A stretch of 36,965 bases of DNA from CAZGMC01 sp964526565 (GTDB taxonomy: Bacteria > Pseudomonadota > Alphaproteobacteria > DSM-16000 > Inquilinaceae): contig CAZGMC010000034.1 of NCBI GenBank assembly GCA_964526565.1, forward strand, positions 1-36,965, read 5' to 3'. Below, in pieces: positions 18,865-25,913 of this stretch (the stretch's first letter is position 1; every line of letters begins with the position of its first letter). Under the pieces are notes generated by a model. The model had not been told where the DNA came from. It saw nothing but the letters and a program-made list of their open reading frames with translations, and ran no database searches. The position numbers were made by a program, and so were the translations under genes.

Positions 18865-20120
18865 CGTTCTGCCTCCTCGTCCAGCAGGCGCGCCGCGACC
18901 AGGGCCGTGGCATCGTCGAGAATGGCGGCGAGGCGGTCGGCCGGCACGCGGCCGTCGGGGAACAGATCGCGGCGGGCGTCGTCGGGCAGCTTGCCGATCA
19001 GCTCGCCGAACTCGTGCTGCAGGTCGTCCAGTGCCAAGGCGTCGCCGCGCACCTCGTCCAGCGTGCGCAGCAGGGCGCCAACGGCGTCGGGCCGCGTCGC
19101 GGCGGCGGCCAGGTCGTGGGCCGGGCGGGTGGCCAGCTCGACCTTCTCCAGCCACAGCCGGTCGCCGACCTGCAGGGCCGCTGCCGTGCACTCGGCACGG
19201 ACACGCTCCGGATCGGCCTTCAGCCAGCCGTGCAGCGGGGTCGTGCCGACCACCCGCAGGCGCACGACCAGGCCGCGGCCGTCGCAGTCCTCCAGCGCCG
19301 CGCGCAGGGCGTCGCGCACCGCCGCCTGGAGCTCGACCGGCGCCTGGACGCCGGTCGCGTCGGCGGTGACCGCGTCCCAGCGCACGACATCGCAGGCGAT
19401 GTGGCTCTCGGCGATGGTGCCGCCGCCGTCGACCTCGACCAGGGTGAAGCCCTTCGGCCCAACCTCGCGCACGTGGCGGCCCTGCAGGTTGCCGGGGAAC
19501 ACGACGTGGGGGTGGCGGTGCAGCACCTCGCGGGCGTGGACATGGCCCAGCGCCCAGTAGTGGTAGCCCTTGCCGCGCAAGTCGTCGAGCGAGCATGGTG
19601 CGTACACCTCGTGCCCGGCGCGGCCGGTGGCCGAGGTGTGCAGCAGGCCGACATTGAACAGGCCGGGCAGGGGCTTGGGATAGTGCGGCACCAGGTTCTC
19701 GGTGACGGCGCGGCGCGGGAAGCTGCGGCCGTGCACGGCGACTCCCACGTCCTCCAGGATACGGGTCTCGGCGCTGCGCGAGGAGAACACGTACACGCTG
19801 TCCGGCAGCACCAGGGCGCGGGTCAGCTCGCTGCGGGCGTCGTGGTTGCCGTGGATCAGGAACAGCGGAATGCCGGCGCGGCCAAGCCTGGCCGCCTCAC
19901 CGACGAAGAACAGGCCGGTGGTGTAGTCGCGCCAGTCGCCGTCGTAGAGGTCGCCGGCGATGACCACGAAGTCGACGGCATGGTCCAGGGCGCTGTCGAC
20001 CAGTTTGGAGAAGGCGGTGCGCGTGGCATCGCGCAGGGCGGCGGCGCAGGCCTCGTCGCGCGCGGTCAGACCGACGAACGGGCTGTCCAGGTGGATGTCG
20101 GCGGCGTGGATGAATTTCAT
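18861..20120 (-). CDS. YhaO-type DNA repair exonuclease (SbcD/Mre11-like)
   Basis: Metallophosphoesterase nuclease of 419 residues. Metal motifs run in order: MKFIHAADIHLD (D.H), VIAGDLYDGD (GD), FLIHGNHD (GNHD), VGLLHTS (H) and WALGHVHA (GHVH). The C-terminal 200 residues are helical and should contact the ATPase partner. The usual Mre11/SbcD function is Mn-dependent cutting of DNA ends and hairpins. It is first in a two-gene operon with the YhaN-like gene (4-base overlap). A 189-bp divergent gap separates it from the plus-strand dehydrogenase cluster. Confidence 0.94.
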   Translation of the reverse strand: MKFIHAADIHLDSPFVGLTARDEACAAALRDATRTAFSKLVDSALDHAVDFVVIAGDLYDGDWRDYTTGLFFVGEAARLGRAGIPLFLIHGNHDARSELTRALVLPDSVYVFSSRSAETRILEDVGVAVHGRSFPRRAVTENLVPHYPKPLPGLFNVGLLHTSATGRAGHEVYAPCSLDDLRGKGYHYWALGHVHAREVLHRHPHVVFPGNLQGRHVREVGPKGFTLVEVDGGGTIAESHIACDVVRWDAVTADATGVQAPVELQAAVRDALRAALEDCDGRGLVVRLRVVGTTPLHGWLKADPERVRAECTAAALQVGDRLWLEKVELATRPAHDLAAAATRPDAVGALLRTLDEVRGDALALDDLQHEFGELIGKLPDDARRDLFPDGRVPADRLAAILDDATALVAARLLDEEAER

Positions 20121-20309
20121 CGTTCCGTTCGCGTCGGGGCGGATGGTCCGATGCTAGGCATCCGTGAGCGCAACGGGAAGGGAATGATTGTCCCGGTCCT
20201 GTCGGGGAAGGTGAGGTGCCGCCGCCGGTCTTTGCAAGTCCTGGGCATCGTGGCACAAAGCCGGCCGGCGGAGCGTTCAAGGCGGCTCCTTTCGTTCATG
20301 CAGGCCGCA

Positions 20310-21287
20310 ATGACCGACGACGAGACGCAGGCCTTCTGGGTGACGGCACCGGGGCGTGGCGAGATCCGGTCGCAGCCGCTGCCGCCGGCCGAGCCCGGCC
20401 GCGTCACCGTGCGCACGCTGTTCACCGGGATCAGCCGCGGCACCGAGTGCCTGGTGTTCTCGGGCGCGGTGCCGGAGAGCCAATGGCAGGCCATGCGCGC
20501 GCCGTTCCAGGAGGGCGATTTCCCGGCACCTGTCAAGTACGGCTACGTCAACGTCGGCGTCGTCGAGGACGGCCCGGCGGCGCTGGCCGGCCGCGCCGTG
20601 TTCTGCCTGTACCCGCACCAGACCCGCTACCGCGTGCCGACCGGGGCCGTGATGCCGTTGCCCGACCGTGTGCCGCCGGGGCGGGCGGTGCTGGCCGCCA
20701 ACATGGAGACGGCCGTCAACGGGCTGTGGGACGCCGCGCCGCGGGTCGGCGACCGCATCGCCGTGGTCGGCGCCGGGGTGGTCGGTTGCCTGACGGCGTA
20801 CCTGGCGACGCGGCTGCCGGGGGCGGCGGTGCAGCTGATCGACGTTGATCCGGGCAAGGCGGCGGTGGCGGCGCGGCTCGGCGTGGCCTTCGCGACGCCG
20901 GACAAGGCGATCGGTGAGGCCGACCTGGTCATCCACGCCAGCGGCGCGCCCGACGGACTGGGACTGGCGCTGTCGCTGGCCGGGTTCGAGGCGACGGTGC
21001 TGGAGCTGAGCTGGTTCGGCACGAAGCCGGTGACCCTGCCCCTGGGTGAGGACTTCCATGCGCGGCGGCTGACCATCCGCTCCTCCCAGGTGGGCACCGT
21101 GGCGGCGGCACAGCGCGCCCGCTGGGACCACCGGCGGCGGGCAGCGCTGGCGCTGAACCTGCTCGCCGACCCGGCGCTCGACACCCTGATCGACGGCGAG
21201 GTGGCGTTCGCCGACTTGCCGGTGGCGCTGGCCCGCCTATGTCAAGAACCTGCAGGTGCCCTGTGCCGCCGTGTCCTCTATCGCTGA
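20310..21287 (+). CDS. MDR-superfamily dehydrogenase (zinc-type alcohol dehydrogenase-like)
   Basis: About 325 residues. The GroES-like N-terminal domain has FTGISRGTECLVFSG, then GDFPAPVKYGYVNVG. The Rossmann domain carries AVVGAGVVGCL and an acidic strand end (LIDVD), which suggests NAD rather than NADP. The usual catalytic Cys is replaced by Ser or Gly in GISRGTE, and the four-Cys structural zinc loop is missing, so a zinc-free or altered mechanism is possible. The BchC-like subgroup is the closest pattern I recall. ATGs at 20298 and 20310 are both possible, and neither has a strong ribosome site. It is first in a row with the PTPS-like, GT and MTase genes, so its substrate may be their product. 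No regulator is seen. Confidence 0.88.
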   Translation: MTDDETQAFWVTAPGRGEIRSQPLPPAEPGRVTVRTLFTGISRGTECLVFSGAVPESQWQAMRAPFQEGDFPAPVKYGYVNVGVVEDGPAALAGRAVFCLYPHQTRYRVPTGAVMPLPDRVPPGRAVLAANMETAVNGLWDAAPRVGDRIAVVGAGVVGCLTAYLATRLPGAAVQLIDVDPGKAAVAARLGVAFATPDKAIGEADLVIHASGAPDGLGLALSLAGFEATVLELSWFGTKPVTLPLGEDFHARRLTIRSSQVGTVAAAQRARWDHRRRAALALNLLADPALDTLIDGEVAFADLPVALARLCQEPAGALCRRVLYR

Positions 21288-21302
21288 TAGTCCTGGTCCG
21301 CC

Positions 21303-21707
21303 ATGTATGCCGTTACGGTTCGTGACCATTTCATGATCGCCCACAGCTTTCGTGGCGCGGTGTTCGGCCCGGCCCAGCGGCTGCACGGCGCCACCTATGT
21401 GGTCGACGTGGAGTTCCGCCGGGCGGAGCTCGATCCGGACGGGATCGTCGTCGACATCGGCCGTGCCATCGAGGCGCTGAAGGCTGTGCTGGGCGAACTC
21501 GACTACCGCAACCTGGATGAGGAGCCGGCCTTCGCCGGGCAGAACACGACCACCGAGTTCCTGGCCCGCGTCGTGTTCGACCGCGTGGCCGCGGCGGTGC
21601 GCGGTGGCGACCTGGGGGCGCACGCCGGCGGCATCGCGTCGCTCAAGGTGACGCTCGCCGAATCGCACGTGGCCGCGGCGTCTTACGAAGCGCCGCTGAC
21701 GGGGTAG
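21303..21707 (+). CDS. Divergent 6-pyruvoyl-tetrahydropterin synthase/QueD-family protein
   Basis: 134 residues, normal size for the T-fold PTPS/QueD family, which acts on dihydroneopterin triphosphate. Seen: FMIAHSF with the first zinc His14, then RLHGATYVVDV. Functional members have C...LHGH here; this protein has Ala24 in place of the catalytic Cys and Ala30 in place of the third zinc His. The later signs QNTTTEFLA and a C-terminal Glu in LAESHVAAASYE (pterin anchor) are kept. It may therefore bind a pterin-like ligand but do different or no chemistry. It starts 15 bases after the dehydrogenase stop and ends 5 bases before the glycosyltransferase. Confidence 0.88.
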   Translation: MYAVTVRDHFMIAHSFRGAVFGPAQRLHGATYVVDVEFRRAELDPDGIVVDIGRAIEALKAVLGELDYRNLDEEPAFAGQNTTTEFLARVVFDRVAAAVRGGDLGAHAGGIASLKVTLAESHVAAASYEAPLTG

Positions 21708-21712
21708 CGGCC

Positions 21713-22765
21713 ATGGCCGCGCTGCACTTTGTCATCCCCGGCGACCTGTCGATCCGCACCGGCGGCTATCGCTACGACCGGCGCATCGTTGAGGGCCTGC
21801 GCGCCCGCGGCCTGGGCATCGAGCTGCATGCGCTGGGTCCCGGTTTCCCGTTCCCAGATGCGGCGGCCCGCGGCCGTGCCGCGCGCGCCTTTGCCGCCAT
21901 CCCGGACGGCACCACCGTGGTCGCCGACGGCCTGGCCTTCGGCGTGCTGGCCGAAGAGGCGGCGCCGCATGCGCGGCGGCTCGACTTCGTGGCGCTGGTG
22001 CATCATCCGCTGGCGCGGGAAACCGGCCTGGATGACGCGACGCGATGCCGGCTGGTTGCCCGCGAGCGGGCGGCACTGGCCCTGGCGGCGCGGTGCATCG
22101 TGACCAGCGGGCACACGGCCCGCACCGTGGCGCGGTATGGCGTGCCGGCGGCGCGCGTCGCCGTCGTCGAGCCGGGCACCGATCCGGCGCCACTGGCGAC
22201 CGGGTCCGGCGGAGTCGAGCCGCATCTGGTCTGCATTGCCACACTGACGCCGCGCAAGGGCCATGCGGTGCTGCTTGACGCGCTGGCGGCGGTGCGCGAC
22301 CTGCCGTGGCGGCTGACCTGCGCCGGCAGCGAGGCGCATGACCCGGCCACGGCGGCGGCGGTACGGGCGCAGGCGGACCGGCTCGGCCTGGCCGGCCGCG
22401 CCGCCTTCGCCGGCGAGCTCGACGATGCCGGGCTGGACGCCCTGTATCTTGGCGCCGACCTGGCCGTGCTGGCCTCCCATTACGAGGGCTACGGCATGGT
22501 GCTGACCGAGGCATTGGCGCGCGGCCTGCCGGTGGTGGCCACGGCCGCTGGCGCTGTCGCCGACACGGTACCGCCCGAGGCCGGGCTGCTGGTGCCGCCG
22601 GGGGATGCGGCGGCGCTGGCCGCGGCGCTGCGTCCGGTGCTGGCCGAGGCGCCGGTGCGGGCAGGCCTGGCGGCCGGGGCGCGGGCGGTGCGCGACCGGC
22701 TGCCGACCTGGCCGCGGCAGACGGAGCGGTTCGCCGCGGCGCTGGGGCTGAAGGTGCGCCAATGA
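21713..22765 (+). CDS. GT4-family glycosyltransferase
   Basis: 350 residues, GT-B fold. Seen: an N-terminal FVIPGDLSIRTGGYRYDRRI (glycine loop), VEPGTDPAP before the C-terminal domain, CIATLTPRKGH, and the nucleotide-sugar motif E-x7-E in HYEGYGMVLTEALARGLPVV. No membrane helix, so a cytoplasmic or peripheral enzyme. The sugar donor and acceptor cannot be read from sequence. It sits between the PTPS-like gene (5-base gap) and the methyltransferase (ATGA overlap). That suggests the acceptor is the cluster's small molecule rather than lipopolysaccharide; this is inference from context. Confidence 0.93.
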   Translation: MAALHFVIPGDLSIRTGGYRYDRRIVEGLRARGLGIELHALGPGFPFPDAAARGRAARAFAAIPDGTTVVADGLAFGVLAEEAAPHARRLDFVALVHHPLARETGLDDATRCRLVARERAALALAARCIVTSGHTARTVARYGVPAARVAVVEPGTDPAPLATGSGGVEPHLVCIATLTPRKGHAVLLDALAAVRDLPWRLTCAGSEAHDPATAAAVRAQADRLGLAGRAAFAGELDDAGLDALYLGADLAVLASHYEGYGMVLTEALARGLPVVATAAGAVADTVPPEAGLLVPPGDAAALAAALRPVLAEAPVRAGLAAGARAVRDRLPTWPRQTERFAAALGLKVRQ

Positions 22766-23628
22766 GCGGTTTCTCCGCCGCCTGGCTGGCCCTGCGCGAG
22801 CCCCGTGACCTGCGTGCGCGCAACCATGCGGTGCTGGCGGCGCTGGCCGCCTGGGCGCGGCCGCGCGGCCGGGTGACGCTGCTCGACCTCGGCTGCGGCA
22901 CCGGGGCGACGGTGCGGGCCGTGGCGCCGCACCTGGGCGCCGACCAGCACTGGATCCTGGTCGACGACGACGCGGCGCTGCTGGAGCGGATCGGGCCGGA
23001 ACTGACGGACTGGGCGCGCGGGCACCATGGCGGCGACCCGGCGAACGGCCTGGTCGTGGACGGGGAGGGGCACCGTGCCACCATCGAGGTCCGGCAGCAG
23101 GACCTGGCGGCCGGGCCGCCGGAGCCGACCGGCGTCGACGCCGTGACGGCCTCGGCGCTGTTCGACCTCGTGTCGGCGGCGTGGGCGGACGTTCTGGCGG
23201 GGCAGTGCGTTGCCGCCGCGGTGCCGCTCTACGCCGCGCTGACCTTCGACGGGCGCATCGCCTGGCAGCCGGCGGTGCCGCTGGACCGCACGGTGGCGCG
23301 GCTCATGGCCCGCCACCAGCGCACCGACAAAGGCTTCGGGCCGGCCCTGGGGCCTGCCGCGGCCGATCATCTGACGGCCGCGTTCGCCGCCGCCGGGTGG
23401 AGCGTGGCGCGCGGGCGCAGCGACTGGCGCTTCGGCCCGGCCGACCGCACCATCCAGGCCGCCCTGGTCGAGGACTGGGCGAGCGCCGATGCGGCGATCG
23501 TGCCGCAGGTGCGCGTCGCCGTTGCCGGATGGCGCGACCGGCGCCGCGCCGTCATCGCCCGCGGGCAGTCGCGCCTGCGGGTGGGGAATGTCGATCTGCT
23601 GGCGCTGCCGCCCGACCTGCCGGGCTGA
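22762..23628 (+). CDS. Class I SAM-dependent methyltransferase
   Basis: 288 residues. SAM motif I is LLDLGCGTGATVRA (about 40-53), followed by WILVDDDAALL (acidic end of strand 2) and DAVTASALFDLV (motif IV region). The C-terminal third (FDGRIAWQPAVPLD, RHQRTDKGFG) does not match a methyltransferase subfamily I can name. It is coupled to the glycosyltransferase by an ATGA overlap and ends 8 bases before the stop of the convergent RibD-like gene. Substrate unknown; methylation of the glycosylated product is inferred from neighbours. Confidence 0.9.
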   Translation: MSGFSAAWLALREPRDLRARNHAVLAALAAWARPRGRVTLLDLGCGTGATVRAVAPHLGADQHWILVDDDAALLERIGPELTDWARGHHGGDPANGLVVDGEGHRATIEVRQQDLAAGPPEPTGVDAVTASALFDLVSAAWADVLAGQCVAAAVPLYAALTFDGRIAWQPAVPLDRTVARLMARHQRTDKGFGPALGPAAADHLTAAFAAAGWSVARGRSDWRFGPADRTIQAALVEDWASADAAIVPQVRVAVAGWRDRRRAVIARGQSRLRVGNVDLLALPPDLPG

Positions 23629-23636
23629 CGGGCCGA

Positions 23637-24569
23637 TCACGAATCGGCGGTGAAGGCGCAGTCGAACAGCATGTCGTCGCCGAGCGGGACCCGGCGGCAC
23701 CGGGGGCGCAGCGCGCGGTCCAGGGTGTCGATCTCCGGCAGGGTGAGCCCCGGCCGGCCCGAGCCGATCAGCAGCGGCGCGACCGTCACGTGCAGCCGGT
23801 CGAGCTGCCCGGCCTCCAAAAAGCGCGATACCGTTCGGCCGCCGCCCTCGACCAGCACGCGGTGCAGGCCGAGGCGGTGCAGCAGGGTCAGGACCGCGGC
23901 GGGGGCGATGGCGCCGTCGGCATCGGCCGGCAGGGGCACGACCTCGGCCTTGCCGTGTGCGGTTTCGGCCCCGGCTCCGGCTCCGGCCCCGGCCCCGGCA
24001 CCGGCTCCGGTTCCGGCTCCGGTTCCGGTTCCGGCCGCCGCATCGGTGCAGATCAGCAGGGTGGCGGCGGCACCGTCGCGGAAGGCGTGGAAGTCCGTGC
24101 CGAGGCGACGGCGCGGGTCGAGCACCACCCGCACCGGGTTCGGCCCCGGCACGCGCCGCGTGGTCAACCGCGGGTCGTCGTGGCGGACCGTGGCAGTGCC
24201 GACGATCACGGCCTGGGCGATGGCGCGCAGCCGATGCAGGTGGGTCAGCCCGGCTGCGCCGGTGATGTAGTGCGAGCGGCCGGAGACGGTGGCGATGCGG
24301 CCGTCCAGGCTCTGGCCGAGCTGGCCGATGGTCACCGGCCGCGCCGGGCCGCCACGCGCGAACGGCAGGAACAGGTCCAGCAGGACTTGTGCTTCTGCAT
24401 CCGGACGGGCGCCGCGCACCGCGTTGGCCACCGTGTCGAGCACGGCCTCGCCGTCGAGGGGGACACGGCGCGGCAGCCCGTCCGGCAGAGCCGCCAGTTC
24501 GGCGAGCCGGCCCAGCAGGGCCCAGGCCTGATCGGCATCAAGGGACGGGTCGGCGTCGGCGGGCGGCAC
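23637..24569 (-). CDS. Stand-alone RibD C-terminal (pyrimidine reductase) domain protein
   Basis: 310 residues. Residues from about 78 on form the RibD_C/DHFR-like NADPH reductase fold: TIGQLGQSLDGRIA, IVGTATVRHDDPRLTTR, RVVLDPRRRL, VLVEGGGRTVSRFL and APLLIGSG. The N-terminal zinc deaminase of RibD is absent and replaced by a 75-residue helical extension. A Gly/Ala/Thr stretch (about 178-200) made by hexamer repeats sits inside the reductase domain. Start is GTG with AAAGGA ten bases upstream. It is divergent from the GTP cyclohydrolase II gene and convergent with the methyltransferase. It could reduce a ribosyl-aminopyrimidine in riboflavin synthesis or in a side pathway. Confidence 0.9.
   Translation of the reverse strand: MPPADADPSLDADQAWALLGRLAELAALPDGLPRRVPLDGEAVLDTVANAVRGARPDAEAQVLLDLFLPFARGGPARPVTIGQLGQSLDGRIATVSGRSHYITGAAGLTHLHRLRAIAQAVIVGTATVRHDDPRLTTRRVPGPNPVRVVLDPRRRLGTDFHAFRDGAAATLLICTDAAAGTGTGAGTGAGAGAGAGAGAGAETAHGKAEVVPLPADADGAIAPAAVLTLLHRLGLHRVLVEGGGRTVSRFLEAGQLDRLHVTVAPLLIGSGRPGLTLPEIDTLDRALRPRCRRVPLGDDMLFDCAFTADS
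23971..24036. repeat. CCGGNN hexamer tract
   Basis: Eleven consecutive CCGG-NN hexamers (NN = CT, CC, CA or TT) inside the RibD-like gene encode an alternating Gly-Ala/Thr stretch. Confidence 0.85.
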
Positions 24570-24683
24570 GGCTGAGAAATCCTTTGCGCGACGGCAGACG
24601 TATCATATTCGCACGGGCGGCGTAACCAGTTGATCAGACTTTTCCCGATGGACCGTGCGGTCTTAGGATTGGCAACGACAATC

Positions 24684-24698
24684 AAGGGGGTACGGGTG
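24684..24698 (+). promoter_or_regulatory. Ribosome site that sets a GTG start
   Basis: AAGGGGG (24684-24690) lies five bases before GTG (24696-24698). It is much better than anything before the in-frame TTG (24630) or ATG (24648), so translation of ribA most likely begins at 24696. The 24570-24695 stretch upstream is the divergent promoter region with the RibD-like gene; I could not fix -35/-10 boxes there. Confidence 0.7.
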
Positions 24699-25850
24699 CT
24701 GGAACCTTCGTCGCAGACGCCGCCGGCGGCCGCGGTCGCCATCAATGGCGACGCTGCCGTCGCCCGCGTCAACCGTGCTGTCGGTGAGCTGCGCCAGGGA
24801 CGCGCCGTGGTGATCGGGTCAGAGGCGGGTGCCGTGCTGGCCGCTGCGGTGGATACACTGACGGCCGACCGGTTCGAGGCGTTGCGCGTGGCCGGTGACG
24901 GCACGCCCCTGCTCGGCGTCACGGCGATGCGGGCGGCGGCGATGGGGCTTGATTCCGCCGCCGGCGGTGTGGCGCTGACGGTGCCGGCCGAGGTCGGGCC
25001 AGCCTGGCTGCGCCGCTTCGGCCTGGAACGCGTCGATGCGCCGCCGGGTGGTCCGGCGCGGCCGCTGTCGCCGGGCGGGGCCGCTGCGATCGAGCTGGCC
25101 CGGCTGGCGCGGCTGCCGCCGGCCGCAGTGTTCGTCGGAACGGCACCGGAAGCGGTGCGGCAGGCGCTGGCGGCGGGCGATGTGATCGCCGTGGCGGCGG
25201 CCGATGTGGCCCGGTTTCCGGTGGCGGCGGCGGCCGTGGTGCGGCTCAGCGAGACGCGCATGCCGCTGGCCGACGCGCCGGAGACGCGCCTCGTCCTGTT
25301 CCGTGACGGCGAGGCGGAGGGGCCGCAGGTGGCGCTCGTCATCGGCCGGCCCGACCCGCGCGCCGCGGTGCCGGTGCGCATTCATTCGGCCTGCCTGACC
25401 GGCGACCTGTTTGGCAGCCTGCGCTGCGACTGCGGCGAGCAGCTGCGCATGGCGGTGCGGGAGATCATCACCATGGGCGGCGGCGTGCTGCTCTATCTGG
25501 CCCAGGAGGGACGGGGCATCGGGCTGGCCAACAAGATGCTGGCCTACAACCTTCAGGATGCCGGGCTGGACACGCTTGACGCCGACCAGGTGCTTGGCTT
25601 CGGCGAGGATGAGCGGCGCTACGAGGTGGCGGCGGCCATGCTGGGCGACCTCGGCTTTGCGCGCGTCTCGCTGCTGACCAACAGTCCCGCCAAGCTGGCG
25701 GCGCTGCAGCGCACCGGCATCATCGTGCAACAGCGGGTGGCATTGATCGGCTCGGTCACCGAGGACAACCGCCGCTATCTTGCCGCCAAGGCCCGCCGCG
25801 CCGGGCATCTGCTGGGCGACGGCCTGGACGGACCGGACCGCCCGGCATGA
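24696..25850 (+). CDS. ribA: GTP cyclohydrolase II with a degenerate N-terminal domain
   Basis: 384 residues. The C-terminal domain (about 205-380) is a complete GTP cyclohydrolase II that opens GTP to the diaminopyrimidine entering riboflavin synthesis. Zinc ligands are Cys233, Cys244 and Cys246 in HSACLTGDLFGSLRCDCGEQ; also YLAQEGRGIGLANK and LLTNSPAKL. The N-terminal 200 residues have an outline like a DHBP synthase (ELRQGRAVVIG, GVTAMRAAAMGL) but no acidic DDEDRENEGD loop, so that part should be inactive. This mirrors the protein at 5352-6515, where the first domain is intact and the second is dead. Divergent from the RibD-like gene. Confidence 0.93.
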   Translation: MLEPSSQTPPAAAVAINGDAAVARVNRAVGELRQGRAVVIGSEAGAVLAAAVDTLTADRFEALRVAGDGTPLLGVTAMRAAAMGLDSAAGGVALTVPAEVGPAWLRRFGLERVDAPPGGPARPLSPGGAAAIELARLARLPPAAVFVGTAPEAVRQALAAGDVIAVAAADVARFPVAAAAVVRLSETRMPLADAPETRLVLFRDGEAEGPQVALVIGRPDPRAAVPVRIHSACLTGDLFGSLRCDCGEQLRMAVREIITMGGGVLLYLAQEGRGIGLANKMLAYNLQDAGLDTLDADQVLGFGEDERRYEVAAAMLGDLGFARVSLLTNSPAKLAALQRTGIIVQQRVALIGSVTEDNRRYLAAKARRAGHLLGDGLDGPDRPA

Positions 25851-25857
25851 ACGAGCA

Positions 25858-25881
25858 CCGGGCGGCCATCGGGCCGCCCGG
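25858..25881. terminator. Hairpin between convergent ribA and the decarboxylase operon
   Basis: CCGGGCGGCC (25858-25867) pairs perfectly with GGCCGCCCGG (25872-25881) over a 4-base loop. It sits 8 bases after the ribA stop and 33 bases past the stop of the convergent minus-strand gene, so it could end both transcripts. No T-run follows on either strand. Confidence 0.65.
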
Positions 25882-25913
25882 CGTGTTCCGGAGCCGAAAA
25901 GCGGTGCGGCGGA

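Noticed and set aside
14221..19560. Very long plus-strand open frame (over 1700 codons)
   Set aside because: It is the antisense reading of the histidine kinase, YhaN-like and YhaO-like genes. It is Gly/Gln/Ala/Arg-rich with no motifs, as expected from high-GC antisense frames.
18690..20309. N-terminal extension of the MDR dehydrogenase
   Set aside because: The frame is open upstream but is antisense to the YhaO/YhaN genes; the dehydrogenase domain begins directly after the ATGs at 20298 and 20310.
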